Below, in pieces: positions 46,301 through 52,898 of a stretch of DNA of 64,000 nucleotides. The notes below the pieces were generated by a model. The model saw only the letters and a program-made list of their open reading frames with translations. It made no database searches and was not told where the DNA came from. Both the position numbers and the translations under genes were made by a program. The first letter of the stretch is position 1. The number at the start of each line of letters is the position of its first letter. The stretch is from Cerasicoccus maritimus (lineage in GTDB: Bacteria; Verrucomicrobiota; Verrucomicrobiia; Opitutales; Cerasicoccaceae), in NCBI GenBank assembly GCA_031296935.1, contig JAVDPD010000028.1, positions 16,355 through 80,354 of the forward strand. Reading direction: 5' to 3'.

Positions 46301-49300
46301 GAAGGTTTGGCTCATCGTAGGCGACTGAGTAAAACTCACCGCCGATGGCACCGAGCTATTAATCGCGAAGGCGGCAACCGCCCAAGCGTCACTTCCACCA
46401 AAGGTCCATGAAAAGTCCGCTGTGCTTTCGCCCGGGCCAATGACCTTCGATGAAATTTCGCCTTCCGAACCATCGCCCGTTACACCTTCTGCTTTAACCG
46501 GGCCAAAGACATTGTCCTGACCAGAATCGGCAGTAATTGTACGCGCATCGTCTTGTGACACGTAAGCGTAGACAAGGTCACCCGGATCACCTGGAACGTT
46601 ACTGATTGACGCCGATGTAGAATAGCCGCTGTTGGTTTGCGGCGTGTCAAAGGCCGAGTAAGTTGATGTTCCAGAATTGAAAACGCTCAGGTCGACATTA
46701 TCAAAAGTCGTCGCCACAACAATAATCGAATCTTCCGCTCCACCGTTTACCTGCGAATTATTCACGGCAATATCGACATCCCCGCTACCCACAGATGGGT
46801 TGTAAACGAACCAAATTTCTACGAAGGCTTCTTGCGTAGTGCCTTGGTCGCTTAGCTTGGTCGCAGTTTGCGAGGCAGCGAGATCGGAGTCCCAACTGAC
46901 ACCGGAGATATCAAACCCAGTATGGTTATCAGACTCGCCGAAAATCGCAATGACCATCAAACTGTCCGTTCCGCTAAAGACTTCATGCGCGAGCGAAACC
47001 GTGGGATTGCCTGTGGACATATTGGAGCCTGCAACAAAGCTTTCATAGGTGACAACGCCATTGAGTTTGACCCCGGTTTCAATTTCCAGTGATGCGCCTG
47101 GGCGGCCAGCAGCTCCGGGTTCAATACGGGTCAGGGCGTTACTACCAGTGTTGTCGCGCAAGTAGAGTAGCTTTTCGTTGGTGGGCACAGGCACAGTTGC
47201 CGAAGCAGTGTCGAAGTTGGGCAACGCTACCGGATCACCCGGATCAGTCGCTGTCACACTTAAACTGTCACCCACGTTAATCTTGAGCACACTGTTTTGC
47301 GGATTCACGGATCCGCCGCCCGTTGTGCTCAATGGCCCACCACGGAAAATGCCAGTATTAGCGCCTGTCTCAGTCAGATTCACCAATTCGAAATCTCCAT
47401 TCGTGGAGTTGGTCACGATAACCGTAAAAGTGTCGGCGTTGACCTGACTTACGTTCAGGTCTGGGTCGGTGAGCTCCAAATAAATGTCGTCCCCCTCATC
47501 ATATAAAGATACCGTCGCATAGCCACTATCGGTAAATTCGATGCTCGGCGAAACGCGGTTGTTGACCACATCAATCGCGCTGGACGAAGACAACGAATCA
47601 GCGATCAATACTTCCGGGCCAATATCAAGGATCGCCGTGTTCACCAGGCTGCCCGCAGCAGCAGGATCAAGCGTCACCTCGAAAATAACGAGCAATTCTT
47701 CGCGAATGCCAATCGTTGGCAGGACGATACCCTCACCATCAAGCGGGAACGGTGTACCAGATGGGTCGTCAGCCTGCGCCACCCCGCCAACCGAAAGTGT
47801 GCCTTCCACATAACTCACGTTACTGGGGAGCTCATCGGAAAGAATCAAATCTGCCAGAGGAACGGCACCCAGATTAGTAACGCTGACCGTATACTCCACG
47901 GTATCACCAGGTTCGTAAATCCCGTCGCCATCGGCAATCTCCTCCGCTGTTTTGATCAACTGCGGGAATGGGAACGGCGGCACCGTGGTGCCCAAGTCGA
48001 GGTAGGGATTACCCGCGCCAGCGACACTTGGGTCCTGGCCCCAAGCAGCGGTGATCAGCGTACCATCGACCGTATAGAGCTTCATACCGGTCTGGTCGTT
48101 GTCCGAGTCATCGTAAACCTTGGTTTGCTGAAGACGGCTCAAATTGTAAGCGACGTCGTATTTGTTGCCATTGGGGTCCGTATTCGCGCCGGTGGATGCG
48201 TCGCCATCATAGTCCACGTAAACCACCGTGCTTTCGGTAACGGCCACCCATACAGGGCTGCCCTGCGCATCCGGCGTTCCATTATCATCACGGTCGTCAG
48301 CGCCTGGCCCCCAACCAACAACGACTTGGGGCGTTAAAATTTCTTCAGGCACTAGGCTAAAGCCCCAGTCCCAGGTGTCATTATCTACGCCAGAGGAGCC
48401 ACCATTGGTCCCACCAGCAGCGACATTGGCCACGCCAAAGAACTTCTCTCCTCCCTGAGAAGTAAAGACTGCGCCAGAGCTGCTAGGCATAGTGTATTCC
48501 GCCACTTCACCTGCAGCAATGTTGATCGTGCCAGAGCCAACAAAGGTTTCATAATCAATATCGATCGCCGAACCATTGGGGTTGTAGAGATAGATTTGCG
48601 TCGGCTGGTTGCTGCCCGAGCTACCTACCGGATTGTAATATTCCGAACTCCAAGTGTCGACCGGCAGTTGCGTATACCAACGCGCTTCGAGGTTACCCCC
48701 GTTCGTGCTCAGGTTGCCCGTAATCAAGTGCACTTGCACATTCCCACTGGAGGTAATCGAGCCACCAGTCTCGACACCACTACCGAAGTAATTTTCACCT
48801 TCATTGAGCGTGCGGGTGACATCTACAGCGCCGTCGCCATCCAAATCGATCTCCACCACGTTGCCATCCTCTGCGGACATGATAAAGACCGCGACGTATT
48901 CAAACATCTGCTCGGACAAGCTCGCCAGATCTTCACCAATAGGAAACTCGTAGCTAGTGCCGAGGAAGGCGGTTGAGTAAACCTCCACTGCACCCGCTAA
49001 AACTGTGCCCGGATTCGTCGCCCACTCCGCACGCGTCATCGCGACAGCTTTAGTCGAAGCCAATTTGTCCCGCGCATCATAGAGAATAGTCGAAGTATCG
49101 CGTGGCGTCACAACATCATTGGTCAGCGCAATAACGGCATCCGCATCGATGATATCCGAAGCAAAGCCCGGAGGAATGCCGTTGCTCGGATCGCCATCGC
49201 CCCAAATCTGAGTGCCGCCCGGATTTGAGGCGCTGTAGATATTAACCGGATTGGCAATATCGACGTCGTATCCGTTCTCCCAGTGGTCGTAATAAATGAT

Positions 49301-49528
49301 TGTGCTGTCACGCGTAGTGGTCAGCGAGGTCACACTGCGAATCGTCTGCCCTATAGTGCGGTTGGGCTGCATTTCCACCAAAGTTCGCTGCACGGAAGCC
49401 TCGGGCAGTGGGAGGTAAAAATATTGCACGGGTTCCGGCCCCGCCCACACACGAGTGGCCAGCAAAAGAAACATTACGCCACAAAAGTAGCGTAATACAG
49501 TAGCGATTCCTATATCTCTGGTATTCAA
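37397..49528 (-). CDS. 4043-residue secreted giant: DUF11 and SdrD/Cna-B repeats
   Basis: A signal peptide (IATVLRYFCGVMFLLLATRVWA) precedes a 450-residue N-terminal region (PEPVQYFYLPLPE, DSTIIYYDHWENGYD, FEYVAVFIMSAEDG) typical of giant Verrucomicrobia/Planctomycetes surface proteins. About six DUF11-type segments (YEPGDTVEYTVSVTNLG, VKTSDATGDVEPGDTITYTV) alternate with about ten SdrD/Cna-B-type modules of the form G-x-V-x-D-D-x-D-G-D-G (SGTVWQDDDGSGSQDG, VTGRVWDDADGDQSQ), rich in calcium-binding-like DxDxDG loops. The C-terminal 450 residues are non-repetitive and end in VPEPTP without a membrane helix. It is one uninterrupted frame of 12.1 kb. A long adhesin or matrix scaffold is inferred. 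It probably shares a transcript with the following PEP-CTERM gene. Confidence 0.9.
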   Translation of the reverse strand: MNTRDIGIATVLRYFCGVMFLLLATRVWAGPEPVQYFYLPLPEASVQRTLVEMQPNRTIGQTIRSVTSLTTTRDSTIIYYDHWENGYDVDIANPVNIYSASNPGGTQIWGDGDPSNGIPPGFASDIIDADAVIALTNDVVTPRDTSTILYDARDKLASTKAVAMTRAEWATNPGTVLAGAVEVYSTAFLGTSYEFPIGEDLASLSEQMFEYVAVFIMSAEDGNVVEIDLDGDGAVDVTRTLNEGENYFGSGVETGGSITSSGNVQVHLITGNLSTNGGNLEARWYTQLPVDTWSSEYYNPVGSSGSNQPTQIYLYNPNGSAIDIDYETFVGSGTINIAAGEVAEYTMPSSSGAVFTSQGGEKFFGVANVAAGGTNGGSSGVDNDTWDWGFSLVPEEILTPQVVVGWGPGADDRDDNGTPDAQGSPVWVAVTESTVVYVDYDGDASTGANTDPNGNKYDVAYNLSRLQQTKVYDDSDNDQTGMKLYTVDGTLITAAWGQDPSVAGAGNPYLDLGTTVPPFPFPQLIKTAEEIADGDGIYEPGDTVEYTVSVTNLGAVPLADLILSDELPSNVSYVEGTLSVGGVAQADDPSGTPFPLDGEGIVLPTIGIREELLVIFEVTLDPAAAGSLVNTAILDIGPEVLIADSLSSSSAIDVVNNRVSPSIEFTDSGYATVSLYDEGDDIYLELTDPDLNVSQVNADTFTVIVTNSTNGDFELVNLTETGANTGIFRGGPLSTTGGGSVNPQNSVLKINVGDSLSVTATDPGDPVALPNFDTASATVPVPTNEKLLYLRDNTGSNALTRIEPGAAGRPGASLEIETGVKLNGVVTYESFVAGSNMSTGNPTVSLAHEVFSGTDSLMVIAIFGESDNHTGFDISGVSWDSDLAASQTATKLSDQGTTQEAFVEIWFVYNPSVGSGDVDIAVNNSQVNGGAEDSIIVVATTFDNVDLSVFNSGTSTYSAFDTPQTNSGYSTSASISNVPGDPGDLVYAYVSQDDARTITADSGQDNVFGPVKAEGVTGDGSEGEISSKVIGPGESTADFSWTFGGSDAWAVAAFAINSSVPSAVSFTQSPTMSQTFSMPTGGAAGATLYIETTASLGATVDIALDLSVNSTSFFQDSTANVTTISTGATNLYQLDWSGTLDADVTIDPGDAVEFGLVNAAGIAFDILYDSGTYPSAIALPATTVIDVENVDVYDAPYPDGTLVTDGFVGQKFYIRTTISDPFGTSDISNPGIQITDPNSINLLTPDPSDLSSVASLIASDADSLTYEYEWQTPATDGLYTITVSADEGTEGTVSDSLQSTITLAGIDGGTPSQISFTTGNDGADTDTFTSAESIGVRLIDYDENEDSGAIDTVQVTITTSSGDSDVVTLVETGVNTGIFTALFPSATDTTNADDGDINADVGTGLTVTYFDDDDPTDGSQDQAAVPLTTPNTAGVVVDKVLVEPSDGSAIVGDQVVYQITVTNVGNVDLATVELQDAFADAELTFVSASVTPDSNAVSTGTRTLTWDDLGALGVGESTSVTVTYTSAAAGTISSTATANTTSAFNDPSDSDTENLTVTNPGLTITKSLEGGAQTAYYGNLVEFTIDIENTGDTTIETLPFTDNYSSCLQFLAATPAADSSGGGVAQWNDLLAGATTLAPGATTQITLTFLVVGECDPALNVGEARFAIDVNGDAVPPAEDSNEDLTTDAASVSGTVWQDDDGSGSQDGVESGLAGLRVYIDLDGDGVRDSNEPFDITDSDGAYRIGNLAEGTYTVRIDENFLDDALSITTPTLTYFSLTLDPGEDADADFGLELTTVTGIIFNDVDGDGDTTPGVGEDGIGGVDVIITDSLGNVQTIRTLADGSYTAEVATGEVWVNVDESSLPAGYTLTTDLGVDNEPQSLTATSGINTFDGIGYQQPQGVAGHLFIDLDSDGNLDAGEPDLSGVTVFYDVNSDGILDPDGTNDILGDNDDEVSAITDSSGDYVLAIPTTGSVSIKVDTSTLPSGMDSTPTTANDPQSVTVNASATTVAADTGFAFTGLGIVKTSDATGDVEPGDTITYTVLVSNTSGSTHTGIDITDSLPSDVTFVSGSLSINAPLGYENNYTTNITEDFESQDETGGTPIASGGVPGWVGNWFEIDESNGFDVDDIEIANDTGANTPSWALTIENQDNGAGRGVDLSAADSATIDFTYRRVSLNAADDDVDVQISATGSAPWTTLGTYGDGNNDNDFVDQGTPITITSGFFTANTVIRFYSESGILEDNDWVNFDDIVISVDWTEAESQTGSAGNFPTNTELGNDYLLADGQYLTITYKVKVVDDPAGVSITNTASVVSDQQLTPTDSSVTNDIYNPAQGILSGYVLEDTTGDGNGNLGIENVTVELLDSSGNSIDSDTDLPGVQITVTTTDSDGAYSFEGVVPGSYQVKQTQPSGYFSVASADDGGDENILGDVTLIVITDDVTTSGNTFIEQQPATIVGYVYEDYNGDGVGDIGIANVVLELLDSSGNSIDSDSETVGVQATTTTSNISGQFFFTDLVAGTSYIVRQVQPSGYQSVGSSDGGLVNRIGDVTLITVGIGLNTGYYFTEELLPGSISGVVYDDTDGDGTGDVGIDGVRVFIDRNSNGVFDGVDVEVTTAGGGAFSFGNLRPGVYQIVAEDASGYVSVSDSDGGDASITLIALGAGVDETNIDFIDGIPATISGQVRDDTDSDGDTGDADSGISGVTVELYNDANQNGLVDFSEDLVDTAVTDGSGNFSFSVPAGDYVLLETDPANYLSTADTDGANDNQISITAAPNTTYAGNYFLDGNQGPNLSVTKSLDGGAVTLSYGDLATYTISIANDGNTNVLTLPLEDSYNADHIEYVSASILPSSVTRGSIVWDDLGSLNSGESTDLTITFRVIGESNPVANSAIVDDAEDEFANLLDASASDTLLTTQTSSVTGRVWDDADGDQSQGGGESGLSGITVYLDLNENGVFDLNEPTADTDANGDYTFPNLDAGDYDVRVDESTLPGPPAYNATTSVPVEVTLGDNTDQTDVDFGYQQQTALIDVVKTSDAAGDLDPGDTVNYTIVITNNTGSVQENVTITDLLPAGTTYVADSASYTWSGDAGGLEYLDDFSTQSYSNSFGSDTWSGSWTEGGSESGDNPAAGGIQIDGGSYEDLFWTGLGGGDYTLQRPIDLTSMTSATININLQQYNTINGTDTFTIEVSGNNGSTWTEVYQLVGALGTNPSQLAVDIPSALIGANSVIRLTGNGFTGYMSVNEIEIVANSVFTITDDAGDPTTAGQLITAADDIDMNAGDTLTITYAVTVNDFPDVSSINNTASYTSVQQTSPLTSSVFDAVNVGVISGQVLADADGNGVGDVGLAGIVITLRNADGSTIDTDPNTAGVQEPESTTDGLGTFSFENLPLGDYRVVQLNQPVGYISVSDTDGFNNTINNVIGDENALSLASNGDTLTSLIFLEAEYGSISGTVYDDLNLSGDYDSGEPGLANATIDLILDANGNGLIDGVDIVYDFPATSDVNGDYAFASVPVGTYIIRETDPSGYYSTGDDDGANDNAIITGIVVTSGGSITSSTSFFDSSATANSDSDCESDFLELALNGDTSTGVLANGLLRLQLIDASTGRFDVVFSRPNNLLNVSYTLEGTNDLLGTWFTIATIPANSSVSAPFTSIDNGSFETITYGNIQAASGFNSTDFGLVRLAVTTGATTLYTQVYGWQATQMELAEANSWSNPFTMDEVFCGTVDAVAGQILDLGSTANGSDLGALVNGGGYYVEVASGAFEGHRFEIASGDVDEVTLTTDTDIYSPTGGDTFNTANDMPALTGADIKIRRYRTFDELFDKDSTFVGQDSGDPNLATHIYIFNNRRSIPEYEAFMLGYYGPEWAFFGVTEGAYWVREDQLYPFEDQGSLTIDPATGFVIISRQEASKIYAYGKVRNHDSAVVLNDNGGDPTIAGYNLIGALYPVTQVPVDGADDGQNGRGMTSSVFQAGADPDNAAEILLWDTDPEIDGRATVFFLFDDTEDAWIDYAEVGGPPFTNLNDSPNTLQFRSDRASLIKLPEGDETVLIVPEPTP

Positions 49529-49729
49529 AGGGAATAAATTCTAGGTATTTACTTCTAATTATGAATATGACTAAATGGACCTATTTTTCAAGTACATACA
49601 ATCGACAACGCCTAGGTGATAAATTTGACAAATTCAACGTCATTAACTATAGATTCCTTAATATTTTATTAATATTCTCTTAATCAGAGGCCACTTCTAG
49701 GCGATTATTCCTAAAAATCTTTCCAAAAC
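49529..49729. promoter_or_regulatory. AT-rich divergent promoter region
   Basis: These 201 bases separate the giant gene from the 309-residue protein gene and are strongly AT-rich (for example TTAATATTTTATTAATATT around 49658-49677). They must contain both promoters. I see no single convincing -35/-10 pair. Confidence 0.45.
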
Positions 49730-50659
49730 ATGAAGGTCAAAAACCTAGCCATAATAGTGCTATTAGCCTCTATTAATTTGCCAAAAGCCACTGCTTCAAC
49801 CATTGATTGGGGTGGAGCCATCAATGCTATCGACCGTGAAAGCGATCTATCCACGCCACTCGATGCAAGCTATGTTTTTTATTTGGGCTTTTTTGAAGAT
49901 TTCACTCCCACTTCCGACAATGTTTCTGAATGGGCTGAGCACTGGACGACCATTGATGCGGTGAACTACAACGCCACATACAGCGTTTTCAACGCCCGCC
50001 ACCGAGTGACAGCCAGCGACCCAGCAGGCGAGCAAGCCTACATCTGGGGCGTACGACGCAGTCGCGAAAACATGGAGTGGATACTAATCACGGATCCAAG
50101 CTGGATCTGGCCATCCGTGGACACCTTTGCCCGCAAAAAGAACTGGCTTGTTGGCTCTGCAACCGTTGCCGTAGTCGGCTCAATCAACGGTGAAAGCTAT
50201 CAAATGGTCACCGCGCCCGTCAGCAACACCGCCTCCATCCCCGTCATCACCTACGAGATGTGGACTAAAAAATTCTTTGCCGATGGTGACAGCCGCAGCT
50301 CCTCCAGCGCAGACCCCGACGGCAACGGAATCGATAACCTTACTGAATTTGCGCTCGACCAAAACCCGGTTAAAAACGAAAGCGGTGCCCTCTTCACTCC
50401 GCAGGCATTGAATTCTCCTAGCGAAGCCGAACTGCCCGAGGCTGCACAGAATCGCTACCTTGGCGTGATCGTTCAACCCTCGCTTGACGCCGATGTCCAA
50501 ATCCTCGGTTGGCTCTCGACCGACCTGACTTTTACGGATAATGTAACTGCCGCCGTCATCGAAACGCTTCCCGACGGCTCACTCCTCATCCGCGACCCCG
50601 AAGCACTTGGAAATAGCAACACCCGCAAATTTCTTCGTCTGGAGTTCCTCGAAAACTAG
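49730..50659 (+). CDS. Secreted protein sharing its N-terminal domain with the PEP-CTERM neighbour
   Basis: The 309-residue protein has a signal peptide (KVKNLAIIVLLASINLPKATA). Residues 23-165 match the N-terminal domain of the 35605 protein: TIDWGGAI, FFEDFTPTSDNVSEWAEHW, GEQAYIWG, WLVGSATVAVVGSIN. The rest is the C-terminal module of this window's secreted proteins (DPDGNGIDNLTEFALDQNPV ... GWLSTDLTF ... RKFLRLEFLEN). It has no PEP-CTERM tag, unlike its relative. Its position, divergent from the giant gene, suggests a role at the same surface structure. Confidence 0.8.
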   Translation: MKVKNLAIIVLLASINLPKATASTIDWGGAINAIDRESDLSTPLDASYVFYLGFFEDFTPTSDNVSEWAEHWTTIDAVNYNATYSVFNARHRVTASDPAGEQAYIWGVRRSRENMEWILITDPSWIWPSVDTFARKKNWLVGSATVAVVGSINGESYQMVTAPVSNTASIPVITYEMWTKKFFADGDSRSSSSADPDGNGIDNLTEFALDQNPVKNESGALFTPQALNSPSEAELPEAAQNRYLGVIVQPSLDADVQILGWLSTDLTFTDNVTAAVIETLPDGSLLIRDPEALGNSNTRKFLRLEFLEN

Positions 50660-50690
50660 GCCTTGTTGTAAATAGTAACGTCTGACGCCA

Positions 50691-52862
50691 CTACTGATTC
50701 AGCGCGCGCAGCACAACAGCCATCGTTTGCCGCCACTGCGGGCTATTTTGCAGTCCCGGCGCTTGCTCAAGCGCATGCTTGGCCTCAGACCATTGCCCGA
50801 CCTTGGTGTAGGCCAGTGCGAGATTAAACCATGCTCGCTCAAAGCCGGGGTCCTGCGCCACAACGTCCTTGAGCAAGGAAATCGCCTCGGCAAAATCCTG
50901 CTCCTCGGCACGCAGCAACGCCAGGTAATACAGAGCCTGCCCATAGTTTGGCTCCAATTTCAGGCATTCCAGTAGCGATCCTTCGGCCAGCTTTGTATCA
51001 CCAAGGCGGCTGTAGAACACCGCCGCCTGTAGGTGGACCTCAGCGGATTGGCGATCGAGTGAAACAGCGCGGTCAACTAGAAGCCTCACCTCCTCCGGGC
51101 TACCACCCAACGCCGATAAACGATCCGCCAGGATGAAGGCGTTTTGAGGTCGGTCGCTATTGTACTGCTGAAACTCCAGCCACTCGGCGATTTCATCGTG
51201 TTCCATTGGCATCCGCCCCACTAGCGAATGCGCCACCGCCAAGCGTACCGTGCGAGCGTCATCGCCCCGCATTAAGATCATGTCCTGCGGCGAATTCCCC
51301 AACGAACGCGCCACACGACTGCGGACCAGCGCACTATCGGAATCCATCAACGAGCGCAGGTAATTCACCACGTCGGGCTCATGTGTCCAGCCGCCCAATA
51401 TTCCGGCGTAAGTCGCCTGCCAGGCAGGAATATCTTCTTGGGCCGCGAGCTGGAGAACTGCTCGGTATGCATCCGGCTCCCCGGCGTAAGCGGCGGCCAA
51501 GGCACGAGCGCGAGCGCGCTGCGGTAGGACAGCCAGCTTTCCACCATACCATTTCTCAGACCACTCAATGGCCCAATCCGTGGACTGGTCTTCATGGCAG
51601 GTGTTGCAGGCATTAGGGATGCCCAGTTCCTTGGTTAGCAGCGGGTCCGGTGAGAGGAAACCATGGTCGCGACGTGGGTCTCGCATCATGTAAGTCGTCT
51701 GCGGCATATGACACTCCACACAGCGATTGCCTGTGCTACCTGCCGGGTGGTGGCTATGCGCTTCCGGCTGGATGATCGGTGCATTGTCCAGGCCCGACTC
51801 GTGACAGCGCATGCAAAGCATGTTGTTGTTTACGGGCATGATCGTCTTGAGCGTGTGCGGATCGTGGCAGTCCATACACGTCAAACCGGCATGCCCCATG
51901 CGGCTCATCATGAAGGAGCCATAAACAAAATCTTCGTCCAAAATCTGGCCATCCGCATAATACAACCCCGGCTGATCCGGCAGGCTCAGCTCGTAGTGAT
52001 CATGATAGTGGTCGCCGGCCGTAAAGCGGTCAGCGGTCAATTGCCCACGCCGCGAATGGCAGCTAGCGCAGTTTTCCATAACCTGCTGTGGATTCATTTT
52101 CAAGGATGGTGGCGCAACGTAACCCGGAACCTTAGCTTCAATTACGTGCGCCTCGAGGCCATCATGACATTGGGCGCAGGCAATGCCCTGCTGGAGCCAA
52201 GTCGACTGATACTGGTCGGTCTGCCAATCGTAGTTCTTTTGAAAATCCGTCATGTGGCAGGCCGCACAATTGGCGTTCCAGTTCATGCCGCGGCCCATCC
52301 AGTGTCCCCACTCACCAGGCAGGCGCCCCTGCCCTCCATAAACATCAAACCACTCGTGCTTGGCCGGATCGTAAGCAGCGCTGGTCACCTGCCAACTGCC
52401 ATTGTCGATCGGCGCCAGGTATTGACGCAGCGGATCATACGCCAGCACTCCAGTTAATTCGTGCGAACTGCGGCTACCATCCAGCTCGTCCACTTCGATC
52501 ATAAATTCACCCGCCTGCTTGCTTAGCTTCGTTGTAATGCCCGCATCCACAAAGCTGCGCGTCGGCACAAAAGCCGAATCGTCAAGCCTCGGGCTTACGG
52601 GGCGGTTAGCCAGCGCATGGTGGGTGTCCGTCCAATCATGAACGGTGTCGGGGTGGCAAGAGCGGCAGGCACCAGGACCGATTTTAGCCAACTGTGTGGG
52701 AAAGTAAGTTACCGGCATAACGCCACTGGAGCCGGGCGTTATGGCGGGCTTTCCGCTATTTTTCGCCCCATCCTTACTGCCTTGATCCGGCTGGCATGCC
52801 CAGAAGCCGAGGCAGGCAAAAGCCATCAGGAGGGAGAGTAAAAACCAGCGACAAAAGTGCAT
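50691..52862 (-). CDS. Octaheme c-type cytochrome with C-terminal TPRs
   Basis: The 723-residue protein has an N-terminal export signal (CRWFLLSLLMAFACLGFWAC) with an imperfect lipobox at Cys23. Eight CxxCH haem sites occur between about 60 and 430: CRSCH, CAACH, CAQCH, CASCH, CMDCH, CMRCH, CVECH and CNTCH. TPR-type repeats follow from about 590 (LEPNYGQALYYLALLRAEEQDFAEA; FERAWFNLALAYTKVGQWSEA). It resembles multihaem proteins of the NrfA/c554 group fused to TPRs. It would act outside the cytoplasm in electron transfer or in reduction of a nitrogen or other oxidised compound. It lies 36 bases after the transglutaminase gene on the same strand. Confidence 0.88.
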   Translation of the reverse strand: MHFCRWFLLSLLMAFACLGFWACQPDQGSKDGAKNSGKPAITPGSSGVMPVTYFPTQLAKIGPGACRSCHPDTVHDWTDTHHALANRPVSPRLDDSAFVPTRSFVDAGITTKLSKQAGEFMIEVDELDGSRSSHELTGVLAYDPLRQYLAPIDNGSWQVTSAAYDPAKHEWFDVYGGQGRLPGEWGHWMGRGMNWNANCAACHMTDFQKNYDWQTDQYQSTWLQQGIACAQCHDGLEAHVIEAKVPGYVAPPSLKMNPQQVMENCASCHSRRGQLTADRFTAGDHYHDHYELSLPDQPGLYYADGQILDEDFVYGSFMMSRMGHAGLTCMDCHDPHTLKTIMPVNNNMLCMRCHESGLDNAPIIQPEAHSHHPAGSTGNRCVECHMPQTTYMMRDPRRDHGFLSPDPLLTKELGIPNACNTCHEDQSTDWAIEWSEKWYGGKLAVLPQRARARALAAAYAGEPDAYRAVLQLAAQEDIPAWQATYAGILGGWTHEPDVVNYLRSLMDSDSALVRSRVARSLGNSPQDMILMRGDDARTVRLAVAHSLVGRMPMEHDEIAEWLEFQQYNSDRPQNAFILADRLSALGGSPEEVRLLVDRAVSLDRQSAEVHLQAAVFYSRLGDTKLAEGSLLECLKLEPNYGQALYYLALLRAEEQDFAEAISLLKDVVAQDPGFERAWFNLALAYTKVGQWSEAKHALEQAPGLQNSPQWRQTMAVVLRALNQ

Positions 52863-52898
52863 CCCACGATGCTTGGCGGCGTGCTACCCCGCGTCAAC

